Assembly (NCBI GenBank): GCA_022822365.1
Contig: JAJEBV010000047.1
Span: 1-42,234, forward strand
DNA length: 42,234 nucleotides
Reading direction: 5' to 3'
From: Thermoanaerobaculia bacterium
GTDB taxonomy: Bacteria > Acidobacteriota > Thermoanaerobaculia > Multivoradales > Multivoraceae
In this document: positions 33,886 to 41,826 of the stretch, piece by piece
Layout of the letters: every line of letters begins with the position of its first letter
Numbering within the stretch: the first letter of the stretch is position 1
Program-made: the position numbers and the translations under genes
The notes under the pieces: generated by a model
Database searches by the model: none
The model's input: only the letters and a program-made list of their open reading frames with translations
Told to the model about the DNA's origin: nothing

Positions 33886-36180
33886 GTGAGCGAAGCTGGC
33901 TGTCGAGTGCAGTACTTCGCCCATAGTGGCGCCAGTGAGAGCCGGGACGACTGGCAGCCCTTGTCGGAGCATCTTGAAGAGACGGCCAGGCGGGCGGCCG
34001 CTTTCTTGGAAGCAGTTGGGCTCGGTCCCATCGCCAAGTTGGCAGGACTCCTGCACGATCTTGGCAAGTTCAATCCCGACTTCCTCAGGCGGCTGAGCGG
34101 GGAGTCGATCCGCGTGGACCACTCGACCGCTGGCGCGAAGGCTGCGATCGAGAGATACGGCGGCGGCGATGCGCGCAAGGCTTCGCTCGGCAAGATGCTC
34201 GCCTTCGCGATAGCGGGCCACCACGCGGGGTTGGCGGATGGAGTGGGTGGCCAGCGTCGGCCTCGACCGTTGGAAGCGCGTTTGAGTGCCGACGTTCCCG
34301 ATCCTGACCGGGTCTGGCAGCAGGAGATCGAACTCCCGGAACTTCCACCACTCCCGCTGCAACCCCAGAGCCGCGAAAGGGCGGGGTTCTGCGGGGCCTT
34401 CGCGACTCGAATGATCTTCTCGGCGCTCGTTGATGCCGACTACCTCGACACCGAGGCATTCTTCACTGGGCTCGAAGGCCGGCCCGTGGAGCGCGGGGGC
34501 CATCCTCCGCTGGATGTGCTTCTGGGCCGCCTTGAAGCTCATCTTCGCGAACTCATGTCGAACGCGAACGACACGGCAGTGAATCGCCTGCGCCGCGAGG
34601 TATTGGAGCATTCACGAGGTCAAGCGGCGGAAGCACCCGGGCTTTTCACCTTCACCGTGCCTACGGGCGGAGGAAAGACGCTCTCGTCGTTGGCCTTCGC
34701 CCTTGAGCACGCGATCAGGCATGGCCTTGAGCGCGTGATCTTCGTCATTCCCTACACGAGCATCATCGATCAGACGGCACAGGTGTTCCGGGAAGCGCTT
34801 GTCGGTGAAGGCGCAGGGCCGGCGGACTTCGTCGTGGAGCACCACACGGGCTTCGATGAGGAAGACCCTGGCGTTCGCGATGGCAGCGCGAAGCTGCGGT
34901 TAGCCATGGAGAACTGGGATGCGCCGATCATCGTGACCACGGGGGTCCAGTTCTTCGAGAGCTTGTTCTCCAACCGGCCTTCTCGGTGCCGCAAGCTGCA
35001 CAACGTCGTCAGGAGCGTCGTGGTCCTCGACGAAGCGCAGACGCTTCCTCTGCGGTTGTTGCTCCCCTGTGTTGCCGCCCTCGACGAGCTGGCCCGAAAT
35101 TGGAGGGCTTCCGTTGTGCTCTGCACCGCAACTCAACCGGCCCTCAGGGCGCAGGACGGCTTCGGGGGCGGCTTTGAGGAAGTGCGCGAGTTAGCTCCCG
35201 ACCCGCCTGCCTTGCACCGGAGTCTTCGACGTACTCGGATACGAAGGCTGGAAGGGCGGATCGAAGACGCGAAGCTCGCGGTTCGACTGCGCGAGTCGCC
35301 GCAAGCACTCTGCATCGTCAACACGCGGCGGCACGCGAGAGAACTCCACGAACTGGTTCGGGAGGATCGGGAGGACGAGAGCTTCCATCTCAGCACGCTG
35401 ATGTGCCCGCGTCATAGACGCGCAGTTCTGGAGACGGTGAGGCGCCGCCTCAAACACAGTAGGCCGGTTCGCCTTGTAGCCACGTCCCTCGTCGAGGCTG
35501 GAGTCGACGTCGACTTTCCAGAGGTCTGGCGCGCCGAGGCGGGACTCGAGTCCATCGTGCAGGCGGCCGGGCGGTGCAACAGGGAGGGCAGCGCCTCGAT
35601 GGGCGAAGTCGTCGTCTTTGAGCCGGCCGATGGCGATGGGCGAAGGCCGCCAGGAGACGTTCCGAAGCTGGCGGGAGCGGCGCGCGGCGTCATGCGCCAT
35701 CATTCGGACCCGGCGGCCCCGACGGCAATCCAGGAGTACTTTCAGGAGGTCTACTGGCTACAAGGCAGCCAGCTCGACAGCGAGAAGATCCTCGCCCAAC
35801 TCCGCGAACGGGCGGACAGCTTCGACTTCCCGTTCGCCACGATCGCCCAGCAGTTCAGGATGATCGAGTCCTCCATGCTCCCGGTCATCGTTCCATATCC
35901 TGGTGCCTGGTCGGAGGACGGCGGCGCCGAGCGCCTGCTTCGGACGCTGAAGCATGCCGAGCGCCCTGGAAGGCTTGCCCGGCGTCTGCAGGCCTATACG
36001 GTTCAAGTGCCGCGGGAGGTGCGTCGTCTCCTGCTCGATGCGGGATCGGTGCGATGCGTTCGCCCGGAGGTGTTCGGCGACCAGTTCGTGGAGCTTACGA
36101 ACCTGGACCTGTACCGCCCGGACGTCGGGTTGACATGGAGCGACCCAACGTACCGGGAAGCGGAGGGATTGGTGTTTTGA
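33886..36180 (+). CDS. cas3: Cas3 nuclease-helicase, type I-C
   Basis: 764 residues with an N-terminal HD nuclease and a superfamily 2 helicase. HD residues are seen in SEHLEETARRA, LLHDLGKFNPDF (H57, D58, K61), DHS (H79) and AGHHAG (H112, H113). Walker A is PTGGGKT (259-265) and the helicase box II is DEAQ (382-385); later motifs are LCTATQPAL, SLVEAGVDVDFP and QAAGRCNREG. Cas3 is recruited by the Cascade complex and degrades target DNA. Start GTG 33886 opens the cas operon, 84 bp after the M20D gene with no strong promoter visible. It is the usual length for type I-C, and all expected motifs are intact. Confidence 0.96.
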   Translation: MSEAGCRVQYFAHSGASESRDDWQPLSEHLEETARRAAAFLEAVGLGPIAKLAGLLHDLGKFNPDFLRRLSGESIRVDHSTAGAKAAIERYGGGDARKASLGKMLAFAIAGHHAGLADGVGGQRRPRPLEARLSADVPDPDRVWQQEIELPELPPLPLQPQSRERAGFCGAFATRMIFSALVDADYLDTEAFFTGLEGRPVERGGHPPLDVLLGRLEAHLRELMSNANDTAVNRLRREVLEHSRGQAAEAPGLFTFTVPTGGGKTLSSLAFALEHAIRHGLERVIFVIPYTSIIDQTAQVFREALVGEGAGPADFVVEHHTGFDEEDPGVRDGSAKLRLAMENWDAPIIVTTGVQFFESLFSNRPSRCRKLHNVVRSVVVLDEAQTLPLRLLLPCVAALDELARNWRASVVLCTATQPALRAQDGFGGGFEEVRELAPDPPALHRSLRRTRIRRLEGRIEDAKLAVRLRESPQALCIVNTRRHARELHELVREDREDESFHLSTLMCPRHRRAVLETVRRRLKHSRPVRLVATSLVEAGVDVDFPEVWRAEAGLESIVQAAGRCNREGSASMGEVVVFEPADGDGRRPPGDVPKLAGAARGVMRHHSDPAAPTAIQEYFQEVYWLQGSQLDSEKILAQLRERADSFDFPFATIAQQFRMIESSMLPVIVPYPGAWSEDGGAERLLRTLKHAERPGRLARRLQAYTVQVPREVRRLLLDAGSVRCVRPEVFGDQFVELTNLDLYRPDVGLTWSDPTYREAEGLVF

Positions 36181-36270
36181 GCGGGCTGCGAAGCGGCCTC
36201 GGCAGATTCTGCCTGACAAGGGGCTGGTATAGGGTCGCACCGATGGTCCGATGCTTGGGGGAAGGCCGTC

Positions 36271-36945
36271 TTGGCGTACGGGATTAAGCTCCACGTCTGG
36301 GGGGACTATGCCTGCTTCACCCGGCCGGAGATGAAGGTTGAGCGCGTTTCCTACGATGTCATGACGCCTTCGGCCGCTCGTGGCGTGCTTGAGGCGATTC
36401 ACTGGAAGCCTGCTATTCGGTGGGAGATCGACCGTATCCACGTCCTGAAGCCCGTCCGCTTCGAGACGTTGCGGCGGAACGAGCTTGGGCGGAAGATCCC
36501 AGCCAAGGATGCCCGGACCGCGATGAAGACTGGGGAGACGGATGGCCTGCCTACTGTCGTCCAGGATCACCGACAGCAGAGGGCGGCGACACTGTTACGT
36601 GATGTCGCGTACGTGATCGAGGCTCACTTCACCCTGACGGCGAAGCGTGGGCAGGACGACACCGAGGCTCAGCATCTGTCGATCTTCAACCGGCGTGCGG
36701 CGAAAGGGCAGTGCTTTCATCGGCCCTACCTCGGGACGCGGGAATTCGCGGCGGACTTCGCCCTCGTGACCGACACGGTGCCGGCCTCCCTCGTTGATTC
36801 GGAGGAGAAGGACCGGGACCTCGGCTGGATGCTGTTCGACTTGGACTACGAGAGCCAGCCGCCGACTCCGCAGTTCTTCCGTGCTCGACTCCGGAACGGT
36901 GCTCTCGACGTACCGCCGCGGGGCTCCGAGGCGATCAGGTCGTGA
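36271..36945 (+). CDS. cas5c: Cas5c (Cas5d) crRNA-processing endoribonuclease
   Basis: 224 residues of the Cas5d family. In type I-C it replaces Cas6, cutting pre-crRNA at the base of the repeat hairpin and staying on the 5' handle. Family marks are KLHVWGDYACFTRPEMKVER at the start, PSAARGVLEAIHWKPAIRW (33-51), DRIHVLKPVRF, DHRQQRAATLLRDVAYVIEA and FNRRAAKGQCFHRPYLG. The family usually has Tyr in AIYWKP; here it is H44, and the KH pair expected before the FNRR helix reads QH (134-135). The start is TTG 36271 with GGGGGAAG upstream. It overlaps the cas8c start (GTGA). Confidence 0.94.
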   Translation: MAYGIKLHVWGDYACFTRPEMKVERVSYDVMTPSAARGVLEAIHWKPAIRWEIDRIHVLKPVRFETLRRNELGRKIPAKDARTAMKTGETDGLPTVVQDHRQQRAATLLRDVAYVIEAHFTLTAKRGQDDTEAQHLSIFNRRAAKGQCFHRPYLGTREFAADFALVTDTVPASLVDSEEKDRDLGWMLFDLDYESQPPTPQFFRARLRNGALDVPPRGSEAIRS

Positions 36946-38744
36946 CGATCCTGCAGGGGCTTTCTGCGCACTACGACCGGCTCGCAGGCAAGGGAGATGC
37001 GCCGCCGTTCGGGTACTCGGAGCAGAGGATCTCCTACTCCCTTCTACTGTCTCTTGAGGGTGAGCCAGTCGACGTCCAACCCTTGGGGGGCTCTTCTGCC
37101 GCTTCTGCCGGGAGGCGGCAGCCGCTGCGCCTGTCGGTCCCCCAACCGAATGTGCGACCTGGCGGGGCGGTCAAGCCCAACTTCCTTTGGGACAAGACTG
37201 CATATGCGCTGGGCGTGACGAGAGACGATAGCCAGCAAGGCTGGGGGGCGCCTAGACGGGGCGAGTTCGAGGCGTTCAAGGAGTTCCATCTTTGCATGCT
37301 GGCGGACTCGGATGACGCCGGACTGCGTGCGCTGACGGCTTTTCTCCGAGCATGGCGTCCGGAGGACTACGGTCTCTTGGCGTCTGCCAAGGACCTGCTC
37401 GACAAGAACGTGGTCTTCCGGCTCGACGATGGGAACCTGGCGTTTCTGCACGAGCGGCCGGCGGCCCGGTGTATCTGGGAGGACCAGACGTCCATATCGG
37501 GCGGAGACGAGGGGCTCTGCTTGGTTACAGGCGAGCACGGGCCGCTCGCGCGCGTGCATCCCAAAGTCAAGGGTGTCCGCGGCGCACAGTCGTCGGGCGC
37601 TTCGATCGTGTCCTTCAACGAGCCCGCTTTCAACTCGTTTGGCCGACGGCAAGGTTACAACGCACCAGTCAGCGAGCGGGCGGCCTTCGGCTACACGACA
37701 GCGCTCAACTCGCTCCTGTCCTTCGACAGCCGCCACCGGATTCAGATCGGCGATACGACGACCGTCTTCTGGGCGGAGGCGGCCGAGAACGAACGGGAGG
37801 CCGAGGCCGCCGAAGATCTCGTCTCCTTGCTTCTGGTCGAGGGACCGAGCGACGAACAGGAAGCGTCGAAGGTCAGGGACAAGCTCCAAGCCGTAGCCGA
37901 GGGGCGGCCGCTGACCGAGATTGCGCCCGGTGTCCAGGAAGGTACCCGTGTGTATGTGCTCGGATTGGCCCCCAGCGCGGCGCGGTTGTCCGTTCGCTTC
38001 TGGCATGTCGACAGCATTGGCAAGCTCGCGGCGCGCTTGCGAGAACACTGGCACGATCTCCTGATCGAGCCGGATCCGGCGTCCTCGCCGCCAGCCGCCT
38101 GGCGATTGCTTTGCGAGACGGCCATGCAGCGCAAGAGTGGGAACGTCCCGCCGACTTTGGCCGGTGCCTTGATGCGCGCGATCCTCACCGGTGGAGCCTA
38201 TCCGCGCTCGCTGTTGGCGGCCGTAGTGGGTCGAATCCGGGCCGACGGGGATCTGAACGCCATGCGCGCGGCGATTTGCAAGGCAATTCTCGCCCGCAAC
38301 CATCGCTTGCAACAGGGAAAGGAGTCCGCACCCGTGAGCCTCTGCGAAGACAGCACCGACGTGCCGTACAACCTTGGGCGGCTGTTCGCTGCATACGCCT
38401 ATGCGGAGAGGAGCGTCGCCAAGCGCAACGCGACGATCCGGGACAAGTACATCGGCGCAGCCTCGGCAACGCCGCTCAGAGTGTTCCCCCTCCTGATGCG
38501 AGGCTACGAGCACAACCGGTCCGCTCTCGCGAAGGCTGGCGGACAAAGGGCGGGTAGCGGCGTGAGAGCGGATAGGGCCGTCAGTCGAATCGCCGGCGCG
38601 CTCCCGCGCGCTCTTCCGCGATCCTTGGGGCTTGAAGAGCAGGCGCGTTTCTTCGTCGGCTACTACCACCAGGATCAAGCCTTCTACGCGAAGAAGACCG
38701 GCGCCGAAGGCGAGATCCGGCAATCCAGAGAATCGGAGGACTGA
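36942..38744 (+). CDS. cas8c: Cas8c (Csd1), large subunit of type I-C Cascade
   Basis: 600 residues. Cas8c recognises the PAM and holds the target strand in Cascade. Family features are the opening LQGLSAHYDRL, KPNFLWDKTAYALGV, a CLVTGEHGPLARVHPKVKGV segment and VSFNEPAFNSFG. GTG 36942 overlaps the stop of cas5c by four bases, so translation is coupled. The C-terminal 136 residues are also made separately as Cas11c (see 38334). Length and order are canonical for type I-C. Confidence 0.95.
   Translation: MTILQGLSAHYDRLAGKGDAPPFGYSEQRISYSLLLSLEGEPVDVQPLGGSSAASAGRRQPLRLSVPQPNVRPGGAVKPNFLWDKTAYALGVTRDDSQQGWGAPRRGEFEAFKEFHLCMLADSDDAGLRALTAFLRAWRPEDYGLLASAKDLLDKNVVFRLDDGNLAFLHERPAARCIWEDQTSISGGDEGLCLVTGEHGPLARVHPKVKGVRGAQSSGASIVSFNEPAFNSFGRRQGYNAPVSERAAFGYTTALNSLLSFDSRHRIQIGDTTTVFWAEAAENEREAEAAEDLVSLLLVEGPSDEQEASKVRDKLQAVAEGRPLTEIAPGVQEGTRVYVLGLAPSAARLSVRFWHVDSIGKLAARLREHWHDLLIEPDPASSPPAAWRLLCETAMQRKSGNVPPTLAGALMRAILTGGAYPRSLLAAVVGRIRADGDLNAMRAAICKAILARNHRLQQGKESAPVSLCEDSTDVPYNLGRLFAAYAYAERSVAKRNATIRDKYIGAASATPLRVFPLLMRGYEHNRSALAKAGGQRAGSGVRADRAVSRIAGALPRALPRSLGLEEQARFFVGYYHQDQAFYAKKTGAEGEIRQSRESED
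38334..38744 (+). CDS. cas11c: Cas11c small subunit, internal start within cas8c
   Basis: In type I-C systems the small Cascade subunit is made from an internal start in the cas8c message, not from its own gene. Here AAAGGAG (38318-38324) is followed nine bases later by an in-frame GTG at codon 465. The product would have 136 residues, starting before the region STDVPYNLGRLFAAYAYAER and including NATIRDKYIGAASATPLRVF and EEQARFFVGYYHQDQAFY, the helical bundle known for Cas11c. The site is the best-formed Shine-Dalgarno sequence in this part of cas8c. The internal product is inferred by analogy with the characterised type I-C Cascade; the site itself is seen directly. Confidence 0.75.
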   Translation: MSLCEDSTDVPYNLGRLFAAYAYAERSVAKRNATIRDKYIGAASATPLRVFPLLMRGYEHNRSALAKAGGQRAGSGVRADRAVSRIAGALPRALPRSLGLEEQARFFVGYYHQDQAFYAKKTGAEGEIRQSRESED

Positions 38745-38747
38745 CCC

Positions 38748-39644
38748 ATGGCCCCAATCCAGAACCGCTACGACTTCGTCTATCTGTTTGACGTCACCGA
38801 CGGCAATCCCAACGGCGACCCGGACGCGGGGAACCTCCCCCGGCTCGACCCCGAAACGAGCCAGGGATTGGTGACGGACGTTTGCCTCAAGCGCAAGGTG
38901 CGTAACTTCGTTCAGATGACGGGCGGGGCGGGGCGTGAGATCTTCGTGCAGGAGCGCAGGCCATTGAACCCTCTCATCGCCGAGGCGTGCGACGAGAACG
39001 AGTTGCCGTCCTACAAGAGGGACAAGGGCGGTTGGGACACCAACAGCGCCAAGAAGCGCTCGCAAGAGGAGGTCGGCACGCTGCAGGCTTGGCTGTGCCG
39101 CAAGTACTTCGACATCCGGGCGTTCGGCGGTGTCCTGTCGACCGGTCCCAACGCGGGCCAGGTGCGGGGTCCGGTGCAGTTCACCTTCGGTCGTTCTGTG
39201 GAGCCTGTAATGCCCATGGAGGTGTCGATAACGCGGGTGGCGGACGTGGACAAGGAGGAGGGCGAGATGGGACGCAAGCACATCGTGCCATACGGCCTCT
39301 ATCGTTCCCACGGCTACGTCTCCGCCTGCCTCGCCGGGAAGACCGGCTTTTCGGACGACGATGTCGAACTTCTGTGGACGGCGCTCGAGCAGATGTTCGA
39401 GCACGACCGTGCGGCTGCGCGTGGCGAGATGACGGCGCGGCGACTCGTCGTCTTTCGGCATGAGAGCTCTCTTGGCAACGCGCCCGCGCACAAGCTGTTT
39501 GGACGAGTGGCGGTGCAGCGCGCTTCCAGCAGTGGCTCGGATGGTTCCTCCACCCTTCCGCCCGCGCGGGCTTGGTCTGACTACGACGTCAGTGTCGATT
39601 CCGACGACCTTCCGGAAGGAGTCGGAATCCTGGATCTGGTCTGA
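38748..39644 (+). CDS. cas7c: Cas7c (Csd2), Cascade backbone
   Basis: 298 residues of the Cas7/Csd2 RAMP family; several copies line the crRNA. The N-terminal DGNPNGDPDAGN (18-29) and TDVCLKRKVRNF (43-54) are family hallmarks, as are FDIRAFGGVLSTG and GPVQFTFGRSVEPV. Three bases separate it from the cas8c/cas11c stop, and GGAGGA (38735-38740) is seven bases before ATG 38748. That strong site fits the need for more Cas7 than Cas8. Confidence 0.96.
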   Translation: MAPIQNRYDFVYLFDVTDGNPNGDPDAGNLPRLDPETSQGLVTDVCLKRKVRNFVQMTGGAGREIFVQERRPLNPLIAEACDENELPSYKRDKGGWDTNSAKKRSQEEVGTLQAWLCRKYFDIRAFGGVLSTGPNAGQVRGPVQFTFGRSVEPVMPMEVSITRVADVDKEEGEMGRKHIVPYGLYRSHGYVSACLAGKTGFSDDDVELLWTALEQMFEHDRAAARGEMTARRLVVFRHESSLGNAPAHKLFGRVAVQRASSSGSDGSSTLPPARAWSDYDVSVDSDDLPEGVGILDLV

Positions 39645-39650
39645 CGGGCC

Positions 39651-40292
39651 ATGGCGCTGTTCCCCAGCGAACCGTTCGCTGAAGACGACTTGGTGCCGAT
39701 CTCGGCCCTGCAGCACATGCTCTACTGCCCGAGGCAGTGCGCGCTGATCCACATCGAGAGGCTTTGGGCGGAGAACGCCTACACGGCTGAGGGCCGTGTA
39801 CTGCACAAACGCGTCGATGCCGGCGGCGGGGAGCTGCGTGGCGGTGCCATCGTCGGCAGGGGAGTTCCCCTCCGCTCTTTGCGCTTGGGCTTGGTGGGAG
39901 TGGCCGATGTAGTCGAGTTGCGCGCTGGCGACCAGCCCTATCCGATCGAGTACAAGCGTGGTCGGCCGAAGGCCCATCGGGCGGACGAGGCGCAGCTCTG
40001 CGCCCAGGCCCTGTGCCTTGAAGAGATGCTCGGAGCACCGGTTCCAAAGGGAGCGCTGTTCTACGGTCTGGAGCGTCGCCGGAGAGTCGTTTCGTTCGAC
40101 GACGAGTTGCGACACCTGACCGAAGACCTGGCGGTCGACACGCGCCGTATGCTGGCGGTGGGTCGCGCCCCGGCGGCGGAGTACGAACGACGAAAGTGCA
40201 GCGCCTGTTCCCTACGCGATGCCTGTCAGCCGCTTCGGCCCGCCAAGCCCGGCCTCGTGGACCGTTGGTTGGCGCGAGCCATTCGCGATTGA
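39651..40292 (+). CDS. cas4: Cas4 nuclease for spacer acquisition
   Basis: 213 residues, RecB-like nuclease with an iron-sulphur cluster. Cys ligands are C26 in YCPRQC and the C-terminal C183, C186 and C192. The nuclease motifs are GRVLHKRV, D86 in GVADVVEL, E100-x-K102 in PIEYKRG and QLCAQALCLEE. With Cas1 and Cas2 it trims prespacers and selects those next to a PAM. It begins six bases after cas7c. Confidence 0.95.
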   Translation: MALFPSEPFAEDDLVPISALQHMLYCPRQCALIHIERLWAENAYTAEGRVLHKRVDAGGGELRGGAIVGRGVPLRSLRLGLVGVADVVELRAGDQPYPIEYKRGRPKAHRADEAQLCAQALCLEEMLGAPVPKGALFYGLERRRRVVSFDDELRHLTEDLAVDTRRMLAVGRAPAAEYERRKCSACSLRDACQPLRPAKPGLVDRWLARAIRD

Positions 40293-40301
40293 CGGTCGAC
40301 A

Positions 40302-41342
40302 GTGCGTCGGCACCTGAACACCCTCTACGTCACGACTGAGAACGCATGGCTGCGCAAGGATGGCGAGAACGTAGTCGTTAAGATTGATGGCGACGAACGG
40401 GGTCGGGCGCCGCTGCACCTGCTTGGCGGGATCGTCTGTTTCGGCGCGGTGGGGATCACTCCGGCGTTGATGGGCCGCTGCGCGGAACTCGGCGTGCGGA
40501 TCTCCTTCCTGGGCCGCAATGGGCGATTCCTTGCCCGGGTTGATGGGCCGGTCTCGGGCAACGTTCTGTTGCGCAGGAGCCAGTACCGCGCCACGGACGA
40601 TCCCGATGCCACCGCCGGACTGGCTCGGAACATGGTGGCAGGGAAGGTCCTGAACCAACGCACCGTTCTCCGGCGCACGCTTCGTGATCACGGCCCGCGA
40701 ATGTCCGAAGAGGCGCGGGCCCGCCTTGAGAACGTTTCCGGCCGCTTGAGAGATGTCACGAGACGTTCGGGCCGGGCGATGGAAGCCGACGTGTTGCGCG
40801 GCCTTGAAGGCGAAGCCGCTCGCCTCTATTACTCGACGTTCGACGACTTGATTCTGCGGAGCCACACGGCCTTCTCGTTCACCCGCCGTTCGCGTAGGCC
40901 TCCGCTCGACCCGATGAACGCCTTACTCTCGTTCCTGTATGTGCTTCTGTTGCATGATTGCCGTTCCGCGTTGGAGACCACCGGTCTGGATCCGGCCGTG
41001 GGCTTTCTTCACCGGGAACGTCCCGGGCGGCCCAGCTTGGCGCTCGACCTGATGGAGGAACTGCGCCCTGTCTTGGCCGACCGCGTGGCGCTGTCGCTGG
41101 TCAACCGCCGCCAGTTGACGGAGAGGGACTTCAAGTCCACGGTGAGTGGGGCCGTTCTTCTTTCAGACAAATCCCGCAAGGCAGTGCTAACCGCCTACCA
41201 GGAGCGCAAGAGAAACGAACTGCAGCACCCCTTCCTCCAGGAGAAGACGACACTCGGCCTCGTGCCCTTCATCCAGGCCACACTGCTTGCCCGGTGTCTT
41301 CGCGGCGACCTCGACGGCTATCCGCCGTTCCTGTGGAGATAA
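40302..41342 (+). CDS. cas1: Cas1 integrase, type I-C
   Basis: 346 residues. The metal ligands are E169 in LRGLEGEAARLYY, H237 in AVGFLH, and D249/E252 in LALDLMEELRP. Cas1 joins new spacers to the leader end of the array as a complex with Cas2. The start is GTG 40302, nine bases after the cas4 stop. No reverse transcriptase or other fusion is present. Confidence 0.96.
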   Translation: MRRHLNTLYVTTENAWLRKDGENVVVKIDGDERGRAPLHLLGGIVCFGAVGITPALMGRCAELGVRISFLGRNGRFLARVDGPVSGNVLLRRSQYRATDDPDATAGLARNMVAGKVLNQRTVLRRTLRDHGPRMSEEARARLENVSGRLRDVTRRSGRAMEADVLRGLEGEAARLYYSTFDDLILRSHTAFSFTRRSRRPPLDPMNALLSFLYVLLLHDCRSALETTGLDPAVGFLHRERPGRPSLALDLMEELRPVLADRVALSLVNRRQLTERDFKSTVSGAVLLSDKSRKAVLTAYQERKRNELQHPFLQEKTTLGLVPFIQATLLARCLRGDLDGYPPFLWR

Positions 41343-41348
41343 GAGCCC

Positions 41349-41639
41349 ATGCTGATGCTGATTACATACGATGTCTCCACTGGCGACCGCGCCGGTCGCC
41401 GCCGTCTCCGTCGTGTGGCTCGGCTCTGCCAAGACTACGGGCAGCGCGTACAGTACTCGGTGTTCGAGTGCCAAGTCGATCAAGCGCAGTGGACGATGCT
41501 GCGCGCTCGGCTGCGGTCGGAAATCGACGAGACTGCCGACAGCTTGCGCTTCTACCGGCTCGGCGTGAACTGGCGTCGCCGGGTCGAACATCTGGGCGCA
41601 AAGGCCTCGTACGATCCAGACGAACCGCTGGTGTTCTGA
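41349..41639 (+). CDS. cas2: Cas2
   Basis: 96 residues, a ferredoxin-fold protein that bridges two Cas1 dimers. The conserved D8 lies in ITYDVSTGD; the RVARLCQDYGQRVQYSVFEC strand-helix block is typical. It starts six bases after the cas1 stop and is the last cas gene before the leader and array. Confidence 0.96.
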   Translation: MLMLITYDVSTGDRAGRRRLRRVARLCQDYGQRVQYSVFECQVDQAQWTMLRARLRSEIDETADSLRFYRLGVNWRRRVEHLGAKASYDPDEPLVF

Positions 41640-41826
41640 GACCGTGGCATGCGAACCCCAAGCGAACGCCGATGTGCGGGCGGGATCGCGCACGACGGAA
41701 GTCTCTGATTCTGAGGCACTTCCATGGGGCGCGACTGCAGAGAAGGGACCCGTCTCGGGTCCGGGAGACCGGTTCGCGCAGCGGAGGGTCTATGTCGCTG
41801 ATCCGTCGTGAGTTACTGTGCACGGC
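41640..41826 (+). promoter_or_regulatory. CRISPR leader
   Basis: 187 bases between cas2 and the first repeat. It has no gene, and its position at the 5' side of repeats that end in GAAAC makes it the leader that carries the array promoter and the Cas1-Cas2 integration signals. GCGAACC (41651-41657) and its inverse GGTTCGC (41771-41777) stand about 120 bases apart; similar GCGAACCCCAAG and GGTTCGCG elements occur in other type I-C leaders as I recall them. No clear -35/-10 pair is visible. Confidence 0.7.
41746..41762 (+). terminator. 7-bp hairpin in the leader, possible cas-operon terminator
   Basis: GGACCCG, loop TCT, CGGGTCC, with perfect pairing. It lies 107 bases after the cas2 stop. There is no T-run; it may end the cas transcript or be a leader structure. 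Confidence 0.35.

Noticed and set aside
37044..40115. A 1,023-codon open frame on the minus strand opposite cas8c, cas7c and cas4.
   Set aside because: It is the shadow of GC-rich coding sequence; its residues match no family and the plus-strand cas genes are certain.
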